From: Bugula neritina
Lineage: Eukaryota > Bryozoa > Gymnolaemata > Cheilostomatida > Bugulidae
NCBI GenBank assembly: GCA_964035545.1
Contig: OZ037765.1
Span: forward strand, 29,066,004 to 29,130,003
Length of the DNA stretch: 64,000 nt
Direction: 5' to 3'
Positions 36,414-48,214 of this stretch are shown piece after piece; position 1 is the stretch's first letter; the number at the start of each line of letters is the position of its first letter. The position numbers and the translations under genes were made by a program. The notes beneath the pieces were generated by a model. It was not told where the DNA came from and did not search any database. It saw nothing but the letters and a program-made list of their open reading frames with translations.

Positions 36414-38052
36414 TTATAACTCATCTCTGTAATCATCTTCGTCTTCGTCAGCCTCTTCTTCAGTGTAGCTGGTACCTTTACCATCCTTCCAGCTTCCAGG
36501 CTCCAGCATAGCTGACAGGCCCCCTCCACAGCTGTTCAGCTTCTTGTGACTTTCATCAACACAAAGTAGGTCAAACAAAGGCTTTTCTTTACCCTTACTG
36601 GCTGCCACCATCTCATATATGTCGTACTCATCAAACTCTCCCATCAGCTCTTTGCATCTGTTGGCTAACCTGTCAATCATAATGTTATATAATCTAATAT
36701 ACTATAACATGATATAATATATAATATAATATAATACAATATAATATACTATAATATAATATGTAATATATGGTAATATAATATAACATAACATGATCTA
36801 ACATGACCTAATATAATATATTTTAATGCAAGAATATAACCTAGTATATCATACTTTAATATAATGTGTTGTAATATAATATGATATAACATATACATGC
36901 ATATAATAGAATATAATATAATGTAATACATCATCATAGAAAAAAGTTTACAACTAAATACAGTAAAATATGATACAATAAAATCTAATACTTAGTAGGT
37001 AAACAAAATAATGTTACATTTGCGGAGTTGCCATGAGTCACTTTGAATTAATAAGTGGGAGTTGTGTCCTTACTACAAAGTCTTGACAAACCTGACTGGC
37101 CACTTTCCTCCTCCCATAATCATTCCTGGAGCTTCGTCCGCTTTGAGACCAGGTCCTGAGAGCTTCGTCTTGCCATTCACATTCTTCACTCCATAGCTGA
37201 CAAGTAATCGGAGAAAATGATTAATGCATTCTTGTATAAAATATTCTTCAATATGAATTTTTTATTCCACTATAAATAGCAAAAGTTTGAATTTATGAAA
37301 CAGTTATTGTTATTTATTTGATTTGAAAACATGTATATTTTAACTATTACTTAATTAAAATTATAGTATATTTATTATGTTTTTATAATAGAAGTATGCT
37401 TTAAATCTGATTTTCTAACCTGTTAAATATGTCGACAACACAAATTCCATCCATTAAGTCTAAAAGCTCAGATTCAGATTTCATCTTGTTTTTAGGATAT
37501 TTCATCTTGTGAAAGTTCCAAATCATTTTGTTTATCTGAATTCAAAACAATAAATACGGTATAGGTTAACTTTCTGACATTCGGGTTACACAAACCTATA
37601 ACTATTATTATACCAAAAATTACGTTTTAAAGCAAAACTATATTATGGTAAAACACCTATGCAAGTTTATGAAAAATAATATTAAGCCAAAACACAAGCA
37701 AAACTCACTTAAAGTTAGAATAATGTATTTCTGTTTTGAAACACAACATAAAACGTATTATGGCTAATGAATGCTACAATATTTACTTTTTTAATAATTA
37801 AAAACTGCTTTTTGAAACTTAATTAGAATTAACAAATATATATCTATCTTAAATATTTTTACTACATACCGTGTGGGATATTGCTTTGCATCCTTCACAA
37901 TTTAAAGTTGTTGGCACGTGGTTAGACCATTGAGATTCATCATCTAATTCTGGTGGTTTGAAACTCATTTTAGTTTTGCCGCTATGTGCAGTGTTTAAAA
38001 GCATACCAAGCAACCCAATGGCTGCTATGCTGTGCACAAAAATTCTATTCAT
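36414..38052 (-). CDS. MZB1: MZB1/pERp1-like ER-resident saposin-fold protein
   Basis: Four exons on the minus strand (38052-37870, 37535-37420, 37196-37092, 36669-36414) give 219 residues. Residues 1-24 form a signal peptide (hydrophobic core ending TAHS). The mature part has the canopy/MZB1 cysteine pattern: CEGC at 52-55, one Cys in GICVVD, one in ANRCKELMG, then LLCVD and NSCGGG. YGVKNVNGKTKLSGPGL and KWPVRLANRC align with vertebrate MZB1. The C-terminus is acidic and ends YRDEL, an ER retrieval signal of the KDEL class. Vertebrate MZB1 helps fold and assemble immunoglobulin and integrins as a GRP94 co-factor; an animal without antibodies would use it for other secretory clients. The ATG at 38052 is preferred because it begins the signal peptide. 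Confidence 0.87.
36690..36930. repeat. AATATAATATAAC-type low-complexity stretch
   Basis: About 240 bases of degenerate ATAATAT and ACATGATATAAT repeats in the last intron of the MZB1-like gene, beginning close to the acceptor of the final exon. Confidence 0.75.
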
Positions 38053-38510
38053 GGTATTTTTTTTCAATCTAGTATATCCTTTAACTTTTTCACCAACAGT
38101 CCAACCACTTAGGATTATGTGATTACTTTATTTAAATCAACTAGACGTGCTGCATAACATTACGTCATGCATGATGCAAAGTACATAACGCTATCAATTT
38201 TTACTATTTAAAATTTTAAACTATAATAAACTTAATGAAATGACATGTTTATATTGAGGGCATGGGTTTATAGTGCTAACATTTATTTGATTGGTTACTC
38301 ACGTGTGATGTCATAGAGCGGTTATTTAGCACATGTTTGTAATAAAGCAGTGCATAACAACTGATGGCAGGTAATTTAGTATGGGCAGACTAGATACTAA
38401 TAGCAAGCACTAATATTACACATTAGCAGCAAAAGCTAATCTAATCTTAGAAGTTTCTACTGCAGGATTCTCATAATAGCGCTGAACGCCTGGTGTTGAT
38501 CAACAACAAT
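38053..38510. promoter_or_regulatory. Head-to-head promoter region with ER-stress-like site cluster
   Basis: The starts of the MZB1-like (-) and SYNPO2-like (+) genes are 458 bases apart. Within it are TACGTCA (38161-38167) and a tight cluster ATTGG (38290-38294), CACGTG (38300-38305) and TGATGTCA (38306-38313). These are CCAAT-box, ACGT-core and CRE/ATF-like sequences; their mix is reminiscent of unfolded-protein-response elements, though it is not an exact ERSE. That would suit an ER protein. A splice-acceptor-like CTGCAG at about 38464 hints that the SYNPO2-like gene has an upstream non-coding exon. Confidence 0.4.
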
Positions 38511-41500
38511 ATGAGTAAAGGGGATAAAGTCAGCATTGAATTGGTTGGAGGACCTCCCTGGGGATTCAGACTAGGTGGAGGAGCTGACTTTGAATGCCCT
38601 TTAGAGATTGCTAAGGTTAGTAAAAAATAAAATCAGATTAGTAAGTTATTAGCACTACTAAAAGCAGATCTACACCAATATTATTGTCATGTAACTTCTA
38701 GCTGCTATACTCCTTTTGTTTTCGAGTTATTGGAGTCATTTATCCATTGGTTTGGTGAAGTATAAATTAGTAAGTTAAAAATTTTATTATGGTTTTAATT
38801 ATAACTTCAGAATATTAACTGACTAACGCAATATAATTTTTTACAAAACTTCAAGTTTTAAGTAGACTAAATAAAAAGAAGATCATTAAGGTAGTTTTAT
38901 TATTTGATTGACTCCTAATAGCATTATCGAACTAATTAATAATTAAGTGAATTTTGGCTCCAATTAGTTATATATTTCACATGACATATTTAGTTCTGCA
39001 ATCCATAGATCAAGTTTAGGACTGATTACTAGCTCTGAATGTTGTCTTTGACTGTATATTTTAGTAGTGTGCCCATGTTATTGCCATCCTCTTAATGTAT
39101 GTACATCACCTGCGCAAGTTCCAACCTTACCAAATGATATAAGAATTACAAATGAGTGACAAACTAAGTGAAAGTTGATTTATGAATAATTTTGGTAGTA
39201 TCAGCTCTGTTTTGACTCTAGTTACAGCATGGTGGACCTTGAGTCAAGTCAAGAGACATAAATCCAATATAGTAGTCAAATCGAAGCCAAAATTACTAAA
39301 TTAGCGGAGATGGAAGAGCATAAGAATCACTGTTATTATTGACTTCTACCACCTTTAGGACACCAGCTTAACGAGCCTCTGAAACAAATCTATCAGCTAA
39401 TTCAGTATTTTTGCATCACTAGTCCCAATTAAATAATTTTAGATTAGGTTATATTACTATTATATCATGACTAATTATACAACTTAAGCGCTGAGTAGAA
39501 GTGCACTCTATGAAGCACGCACTAAGCCTAGGGCCACACGGTGCGTATTTTCGCATGCGAAAATTAAAATCACGAGTAGCAAAGGTGTCCACTGTAGCGT
39601 CAGTGATGCGTGATAAATAAAGCTTTCATTTTTAAATCGCACTCGCTTTCAATAAAACGCAATTTACTGGAATATAGCACTAAATGAAGAAATTGGGCTC
39701 GCTGAATTGCTACCAGCCAATTAGGTGACGACGACAGAGATGATTCGCGCTTGCGTTGAAAATGCAGAGCGACAAGTGCGAAGGTTTTCTCAACGCGCAC
39801 AGTGGACACCTTTGCTACTTGTGATTTCAACTTTCGCATGCGAAAATACGCACCGTGTGGCCCTAGGCTAAGCTGCCGATATACTAGCAGACTGTACTGC
39901 AGGTAATTGATGCCGTAACACACTTGATAAATCCTCTCTTACAGTTTACATTTAGGATTAGAAGTAAAATCAAGTCTGTTTACTCTTCTATACAATAATT
40001 CAAGTGCGGGTTAAGTGGGGCCTATAAGGTTCGCAAATACAGTAATAAAAAACTGTTAGAGCTAACGAAAATCACAGTCTATATTAACATGCTTAGAATG
40101 GTGGCAAGGTTATGTAATGAAAGGATAAACGCTGGTGGTCAAATACTTGAAGCTAATTTGGTAAAATGAGATCAAATTTGCACAATTCCTCCACCAAGCA
40201 ACTTCTCTTATGGCTTAGCTGTGGGAAATGGACATTATAGTTACTTTTTACTAGCTAAACACTCAGCGAAGCATATAATATCATAGGAGCCATGATTTAT
40301 GTGTTGCAACAAGTCTATTTTTTACATAAGTTCAAGCTAAATCTCCCCACTACAAGCTCACCGCAGCTATGTTATACTTATGCTGCACATCAGCAAGCTA
40401 TATCTTCTACTCTAGCCAGCTGTATAAAAGTACTAGATAATATAGAAATACTTTCTTGCTTATAACAAGTTGTATGGGTATTAATGAATGTGCTCCTTCT
40501 ATATATTATATTGCAAGAGTTAAACTCACTTGCAGATTCTGAACTCAATGTTTATTCATTTGGTAAACAAACGAAACAAGTTATACAGAATTCTTGTTGT
40601 AGAAATGGCAAAACATGTTCATAATAGTTCATATACTTTTAGGCATGTGCATTAATTGGGATTCATTTATTTTCTTTAAACCATAAACCTAAGAGTCTAA
40701 ACTTCCTTAATAATGCTGCTTTGAAATACAAATGGCTACAGGGCTGCAGGCTATAAATACACTTTTTTTTCAAAAGTTTGTATATATTTACTACAAATCT
40801 AAAACAAAGTTTCATTGCACTAAAAATATAATACTATTATCTGTCAAAGAATCTGATATTAATTTTTCTGATTTATCTTCAAAACTGTTGTTTAAAAACA
40901 TGTCATGGAGCAACTGTGATTCTTCACCTGAGAATGAGTCCACAAGACTATTATTAATGGAGTTGAGCTTTTCATTGCATTGTCAATAACTAAACTCTTC
41001 ATACTTCAGCTGAGAAGACGAAGCAAAGCGTTCAGTGCCGGGCTAGCAGAAGGCGATGTTGTCACCAACATTGATCACCAAGAGGTCTCCAGCAAGAGTC
41101 ATGGAGATGCTATGAAAATTATAGAGCTCGCTGGCCCAACACTTTACCTCGAAATAGTCAAGTATGTAACGGAGCCAATTAACTGTAAATAGTTCCCAGT
41201 TTAGTGACTCACCCTGTTTTACTCCTCCTTTAATTGCACATCTGACTGAAAAAGTTAACATTCGGAACTCATTAGCAGTGTGCAGTGAGATTTAACAGTG
41301 CACTGCTAATTATTTAGCTTCTGTTTGGTAAGTGTAACACTTTGCTGTTACTAGAAGCTACTAGAAGCAGCACCAAGTTAGTGGTTATTGAGTGCAGTAG
41401 CTTGAGATCTCAAGTTAGGGGTTAGGGTTCAGAGTTCTAACTTGAACTTCAAACCCCAAACCCCCCACTCCAAACCCGAGATTTCAAGCTGCTGCACTCA

Positions 41501-44500
41501 ATAACCACTAACTTGGTGCTGCTTCTAGCAACTTTCATTGCGTACAGAAATATTATAGCTCTTTCTTAGCTTGGACTTAGAATCTTTGAATTGAATTTTG
41601 GGATTGAAATTTCGGATTACCATATTTTGTAATCTCTCATGCTAAAAGCTGCTTCCAGAACTAACACTATTAAAAATAGTTACAATTTTTCATCCAATTT
41701 ACACTTTGTCAATAGGTGTGTCGTGGCTATAAGTAAAATCTCAATTATGACATTTCCTCTAGCCCTTAGTTCTAACAGCTAGTTGTTTGAGTAGCGATAC
41801 TAAGAGAACAGATGCTATTTATAAAGACTACCAGGGTACAGCTCCATTTTCTCTGTACCTAAAATAAGTTCTTGCGTCACAACCATCTCAATAGATACAA
41901 TCTACAGCCATTACAGCTTGGGATTTTTTAGTTTCTTGAACTATTACTTGCACCTCACTTCGCTAACTTAGTTTTAATACAACATTTTGAGCTATACCTG
42001 AGTAATGTGTTCTCTAATTGCCCTGTGTATACACTAATTACTTGATTAATTATGCAATAAGGCTACTAATAAATGCATGGGGTGTATAATATCTTATGCC
42101 TTGACTTTTTCTTGGCATATAAGCAAACTTTATGAAGGTAGCCATGTATGCTAAAATATTCAAATGAATATCATGTGAATACATCTGGTAAAAGATAAAT
42201 GTTAAAACAAGAGATTTAGGCATTTCTTATCTATCTTTTGGCAGGAGCATTCTACTTCTCATGTTCCAGAAGTTTAAAGTAGATTGGTGATATATATTGT
42301 CAAGGATAAAATCCATTGGTATCATAAACAGCATTATACTACTGTATGTACATATACATGTGCATGGCATATACATATGCATCATTTACGGTATAATGTA
42401 ATATATTCACAGCTGTATTTTGTATGTTAATTTAGAGGTGTGGGACCCTCAGCAAACCTTGCGAACTCCTCCATAATGAGTGAGAGTATGAGTGAGAGTG
42501 TGACTGATGGCTCAGTTGCTATGACTACAAGCAACAACAACTATATACAAGAGCAGCGGCCTGTGACGGCCACAATAGTGAGAAGTAGCAGAGAGCCAAG
42601 TATCTCTAGAATTGAGCTGGCAAGAGAGAGAAGTATACCCAGGACTGTGAATATTATCCCTTCATCAACTATTAAGGTAGTAATCAGACAGATATACACA
42701 TTATCAGTTGTCAGTGTCAAGGGCTCCCTCCACCCTTTTTCTTGGGTTTCTTTAAAATTAATAGTTCTCTCACTCTAATAACTTACTGCACAGACTCAAC
42801 AATAATTTAGGTAGCTGAGTGAAATTTCTAATGGAAAGTCTCTCTGTGGATAGTTTAACATAAATCCTGTGATATATAATATATTTAATATAATATGATT
42901 AATGCTTAGAGGATTAGCATAGCTTCCACATCTCAATGTGATTCTAAATCTTGCACATCGCTTAAAGTAGTATAATAGTTATATTGAATAATCTTGTAGC
43001 TTAATATTGTACTAAAATTGTAAACCAGAAGTCGTTTGTTGGCATTGCATAAACTGTGCACGTGCCTGCATTTAAAATCCTTCTTCTTGCTTGATCTCCT
43101 CCATGTGTCTTGTTTGTATCTGTAGAATGCAAGTTCTGCAAACACTATGTCTGAGCCATGGACAGTTGATGTAACGTCTTACCAGTTTACTGAGCCTGTG
43201 TCTGCACCAAAACAATCTCAGCTTGCTGTTCAACCTAAGCAGCCACCACCGGTTTCCCCCAAACCAAAGTTTAAAGCCAAGTCTTTACCAAGAGAACCTG
43301 TTGCTAGCCAGAGTAAAAGCTGCCCAGTTATACAGAGTTGGGGCATGCCGCCCACCAACCCTGTGTTGCAAAACGCATGGAGTCCTGCAACATCAACCTC
43401 TGCTCAACCTCTGTCATTAGATCAGAATTCTAATGTTCAATCTAAACCTTCACCGGTGTTCAAAGTCTCTAAAGTAAATGCTAAGCCCCAGAGATGGCAG
43501 CCAACAACAATGCTTAATGTTTCCTATGATAACCCGAGGCACCAGTTTAATAGTTCTGGTAAGTAGCAGGATTATGCAGTGGCTCTCACACTCACTCACA
43601 GACACCACTCATATACTTATAAGTAACTATCTCATAAAGTTCTGTATTTTGCTAAAATAACTCCAAGATCAAAGGTGGATCTTGTTTTTACAACTGAGAA
43701 ATTAGCATCAATTTGACAAAGTGGCTATTGTATCAAATCAAAGTCAGTTTAACTTTAGCACAAAAACTAGAAGTGCCTATGTTTAAGAACACTGCATATA
43801 GTTTATAGTAAAAGTTGAAAAAGTATTAGGTTCAGCATAAAAGTATTAAAAACATTTTAAATTTATATGGGCTTACCCTTTCCTTATACCCCAAGACATT
43901 TGAAGTTGCCATAGAATGTTTATTAAAACATTATAAAGTTGGTGAAGAAAGTTTATTTATGAAGATTTTTTTCTCTAATAGTTTAGCTGCTAATAAAGCC
44001 TGTTATATTTGTGCAACTTTAGATGTAGCTACACCACAGGCATCCTATCCTTCAGCCATGTCGCAGTCTTACGACTACTCTACATATTCTCCCTCAAAGC
44101 CTCCAGCAATGCCCACAACAAATCTGATGATGACAGTGACTCCTTCAGCGGCAGCAGTGGTGCCACAACCCCCACCCAATTATTCACCTGCACCCCCTTC
44201 TATGATGTCTCCACCCTCATCAAGAAAGCCAGCTAATCACATACCAGGAATGGTAAACCCTTTGATATGCGATGACACCCAGGGTGATTTCGGAGCCAAT
44301 CCTTTAGTGAGACCAAATAGTGAGTAGTAACTTTATAGTCTACTGTTTTAGGAGTTCGGCATACGTGATTTGACTCTAGTTCAATTGAAAATTAGTGATG
44401 GAGTTTTTAACGCCAATTAAAACCTTATTCCAATATTGTAATTGAACTGTGATTTTAATAATTCTATAGTTAGTTGGTATATGAAGCTAAAGTATAAAAA

Positions 44501-47114
44501 CTTGGAAATTGAAAAAATAAAACTGTAGCAATGGCATATCAAATGCATTCTGTAGATATATATTTGACCCTGTATCTAATCCCGTGTTTTGATGATAAAA
44601 TTATTGCAGCTAACGATGAACCTCACAAAGCTAGTAAGTGGAGTTGAAAAACATATCAATTATGATTGATGGTTGTCAATGGCTGATTATTTCATTATAA
44701 ATATATTTTAAATGTTATGGTTTGTTGCTAGAATAACCCCCATAAAGACCACTGCTTTTACCTGAAAACTGGCTGCAATTTTGTGCATTTAAATAATATA
44801 TCGAAAACCAAATGTTAGTTTTACTTTGTTGGCAAAAATCTATAACTGCAACAAGTAGAAGTCTCAAGTTTCCCACTTTGTCTCTACACTAATATTGAAT
44901 TCCTTTAGTTTAATCTCAAAATACATAGTTTACTAATCTCATGACATTGGTATGATTTAGTGCACAAGATTGTAGCCACCATGTAGTTTAATATTAACAG
45001 CACTTTTTGGTGTTACCACTTTCCCTTAGCTTTTAGCAGTAATTGATATTAACCTTGTGATGTATGAAATCGTAACATAGAACTCTAAAAGCTCTTTTAT
45101 ACTTTGATAATGTAAATAAATTAAACAGCTCTGTTTTCAACCTGTTAAGACCTTTTTATCTAGTTTTTATCTTCCTCTTCAGAACTAGATGTTATAAATC
45201 TTTAGCCCTGTGACTTAGATCAAATAAAGTTTATAGCCAGAAAATGCATGAACCATAAAGATGCTTATCAATGGTTTTATGACCAATTAGTTTATTTTTA
45301 GTTTTGGTGGCCAATGTAATTTTAATTGAACTGTTATTCTATCGAATAATTATTAGTGAATGACAGAATTTTAATACATCTTCACAACTCATATTTCAAA
45401 GCCCAAGGTAATTCCTTTGGAAATTCTAATTACAGAAAAACTCTACTCGGATTCTACTTTCTACGACTCTCCAAGTCATACGTATCCCACAATTCAAGAG
45501 CAAGTTGCTATGGCCAGAGAAATTTCCAATTTCTTAGAATCGAATCACAACAAAAGGTCACGCGGAGGTCGCATGTTCTCCAAAAGGAAAGAAAAGGCAA
45601 ATGAATGGTCGATGGATAGCCAAGGTCAGAAGAAAGCGCTTCAGCAAACTGGTCAGTTTGATGATCTCTACTCCGACAGACCTACTTTCTCTATGAGGAG
45701 CAAAGAGTTTGGCTACAATCAAGTTCGACATCATCCAAACCCCATCAAGTCAAAGATAGATGCTGCCGAGTTGGAGCAAATACAGCACAACCAGGATTCC
45801 TTGTGCAAGCATGATACGCTGCCTCCCAACCTTGCTTTCGATGTTAACCATGCACTTGCTGAGTCGCATGGCAAAGCTGGACAGTTTTTTGAGAAACGCC
45901 GACAGAGGGCGGAGAAATATATCGTTGATGAGAATAACAGGAAAAATTGGTACCCGAACAGCACCAACTTACAAGTTCAGATTAATCAGCCCGAGAATCA
46001 CTCACAATCTCACTCAACACCAACAAAGCCTTACGTATCTCCTTGGGATGCAGCTGCGCAAGGAAACTTAGAATTGGCCTATCAAACTATGCCACAGCCT
46101 AATAATCTGAAGTATCAACAAACACCATTGGCTAATTCATATGTCCAGCAGCCATTGAATGTTATTACTGACCAATCAAATGCGAGGAATGGGCCTCAAC
46201 TCAATGTTAAATATAAAACTATAAAGCCTGTAAAACCTTCACCTGGAATTAGCAACTACAGCTCTCCAATAAGTAACACACTACCTAGAAGGAAGACACG
46301 GCTAGATATGATGATTGAAGGCAACAGCGGATCCTACTATGATTCATCAGCTAATAACAGTAACATCCATACTAACCTCAACTACAGTACTTTAGGTACA
46401 GTACACACTTACAGCAATAAAGTGCAGTATAACAGCCACATTTATATATACTATATTATATATACCACACATATTATGCAATATACAGTAAAACTGGTCT
46501 TGAATTTATTTAATATATTGTTATTTAGTCAAAACACTAAGGATTAATTATCACTACACTGTACCATTGCTTATTACTTTCATCTTTACTAATAGATAAA
46601 ACAATATAAATGCATGCAAATGTGTTTGCACATATTATATGTTTTCATGTGTAGGTAGTAATTGTGTATGATATAATATATATGCATTGTGTGTATGTGT
46701 GCCATGCATATGTAATGTTGCATGAATTTAGTGCCTACCTTAAACTCACATAAAATTATATGCATAGCTATAACTTGAACTATATTTCTAAGGAAACACA
46801 AGTAACCATAATGTCGGTCAGGCAATTCTTACGAATATCATGATTATTTTACTATGTAATAGAACTAAGGCATCAAGAGTCATATGATCTTATTTTTAGG
46901 CATGCAGGACTCAGCTCCACCTGGCAGCATGACCCAAAGTCAGCCTGCTGCTTTTTCTCCAATGACCAACTTCTCTAGACCTCAGGGTGATGGCAACTAT
47001 CAGTCTAATAACTTTACTCACAATACACTGACCATGAGTAGCCTTAGGAGACCAAAGGACTACATGCCTCAGCAACAGGCACGCTCAGCGAGTGCGACCG
47101 TATCTGCATTCTAA
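38511..47114 (+). CDS. SYNPO2: Synaptopodin-2-like PDZ protein (actin-associated scaffold)
   Basis: Eight exons join in frame: 38511-38615, 41010-41161, 42436-42676, 43126-43558, 44023-44319, 44610-44633, 45436-46395 and 46900-47114, giving 808 residues. Residues 4-86 are a PDZ domain with PWGFRLGGG as ligand loop, in the style of SYNPO2 and the Enigma family. The rest is Pro/Ser/Gln-rich and disordered but holds two copies of the synaptopodin signature: KRSRGGRMFSKRKEKANEW (about 457) and KAGQFFEKRRQRAEKYIVD (about 563), matching the SYNPO2 GAQLFAKRxxRxxKYVVD type. There is no LIM domain. SYNPO2 proteins bundle actin and sit at Z-discs or stress fibres. The C-terminus VSAF looks like a class I PDZ ligand. 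A 24-nt symmetric exon (44610-44633) may be optional, since dropping it keeps the frame. Confidence 0.84.
39527..39867. mobile_element. Non-autonomous TIR element (MITE) with CTAAG target duplication
   Basis: Long inverted ends start CCTAGGGCCACACGGTGCGT and run about 75 bases with few mismatches, including TTTTCGCATGCGAAAA and AGCAAAGGTGTCCACTGT. CTAAG flanks both sides (39522-39526 and 39868-39872). Total length is 341 bases and the interior has no open frame of interest. It sits in intron 1 of the SYNPO2-like gene and is richer in G and C than its surroundings. The high identity of the arms suggests a fairly recent insertion. Confidence 0.88.
41361..41528. mobile_element. 168-bp hairpin element
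   Basis: Arms CTAGAAGCAGCACCAAGTTA (41361 onward) and its reverse complement ending at 41528 pair over about 52 bases with two or three mismatches. Similarity continues weakly into a G-rich inner segment facing a C-rich one. The transcript would fold into one long hairpin. No target duplication was identified. It lies in intron 2 of the SYNPO2-like gene. Confidence 0.8.
44610..44633 (+). other. 24-nt micro-exon of the SYNPO2-like gene
   Basis: ATTGCAG before and GTAAGT after a 24-nt segment, phase 1 on both sides, encoding about eight residues around NDEPHKA. Both splice sites are strong. Because it is symmetric it can be included or skipped without a frame change. Confidence 0.65.
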
Positions 47115-47562
47115 AATCGTGATGAACACCCAAAATAAGCAATGAAACTGTCTTATTAATATAACCCTAGACTTATCATAATGTCTGCATTATTGCAGAG
47201 GCAATTAAAGCATTCAACACCCATCTATACTGTGCTCTAAGCTTGCATGAAGCTTCATATACCGTACTCTCTGTGTTCTCCATCTTAATTACGATACCTA
47301 GATTATTATTTTTATATTTTCCTGACATTTCTAACCATGTGTACACTAACATTGCTACGTTTTACTTTTGTTTATGCAGTGCTATATAAAATGTTTCTTA
47401 ATAGCATAACTTTTGCAGCCAATGCGGGTGGGTTGCTGACCGCTCCCTACAGAATTTGAATTTTATGATACATTTACTCCTAAGCTGTTGTAGTCTCATT
47501 AGCATTTTGTGATTGTACATCCTATACTGTAGCCAATTAGGAAAGTAATTTGTTCTCCAGTT

Positions 47563-47568
47563 AATAAA
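47563..47568 (+). terminator. Likely poly(A) signal of the SYNPO2-like gene
   Basis: AATAAA about 450 bases after the stop codon. ATTAAA near 47204 is a nearer, weaker alternative. Confidence 0.45.
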
Positions 47569-48075
47569 GTATATATCAACCATCAAACCTTGTTTCACTT
47601 AACTACAAGTACCTAATTAATCAGTAGAGGTCACTGGTAGACACTTCTACTAAAAAGAGCACAGTCACGAGAGTACAACTCCCAAATCTGGTCAAAATGT
47701 TGCAGTTTCTTAAAAAAATTTTCAAATTATTTTTTTTGTTTCTTATTGATTTATTACTGGGAAGTCATAAGACTTCCATAATCACAAATACAGGAAATCT
47801 TTTGCGTTAACATAAAAATAATCTAAAAATATTATAATCTGGATGGGATGATAAAGTAATAAGAGATGTAAGTTTGTCATGAATATAACACTGCTGCACC
47901 AAGTTAACTCAAGTACGCTAACTCAAAACTAGAGAAGCAAACCAGAAAATTTAAACAAAGCTAACACGAAAATGAAACAATTAGGTATAAATTCAACAGC
48001 TGTACAAAAATAAAACATGTAAAAATTATTACTTATTGTTTTTTGAACACAGCAAAATTATGCTGCTGTTAACTT

Positions 48076-48081
48076 TTTATT
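48076..48081 (-). terminator. Likely poly(A) signal of SORBS
   Basis: TTTATT on the plus strand reads AATAAA on the minus strand, about 135 bases after the stop. A second lies at 47750-47755. Confidence 0.5.
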
Positions 48082-48214
48082 AAGGGCACAAACGTTCTTT
48101 AGAGAAATGGCATCTAATAGGTAGCACTCATACTGTTGTTACTACGCTTCAAACTCACAAAGTTTAGCATACACTAACTCGTACAGCTTAACATCACATA
48201 TGCTCATGGTTGCG

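Larger units (their letters stand above)
47115..48214. other. Shared 3' region of the SYNPO2-like and SORBS genes
   Basis: About 1.1 kb between two converging stop codons, with poly(A) signals for both strands. No open frame with coding character was found. Confidence 0.75.

Noticed and set aside
39600-39923. 107-codon minus-strand frame
   Set aside because: Lies mostly within the MITE at 39527-39867 and has no protein character.
45357-45407. A 51-nt in-phase exon of the SYNPO2-like gene with GTAATT donor
   Set aside because: The intron to the next, well-supported acceptor at 45436 would be only 28 bases, too short for normal splicing. It could only be an alternative to something else.
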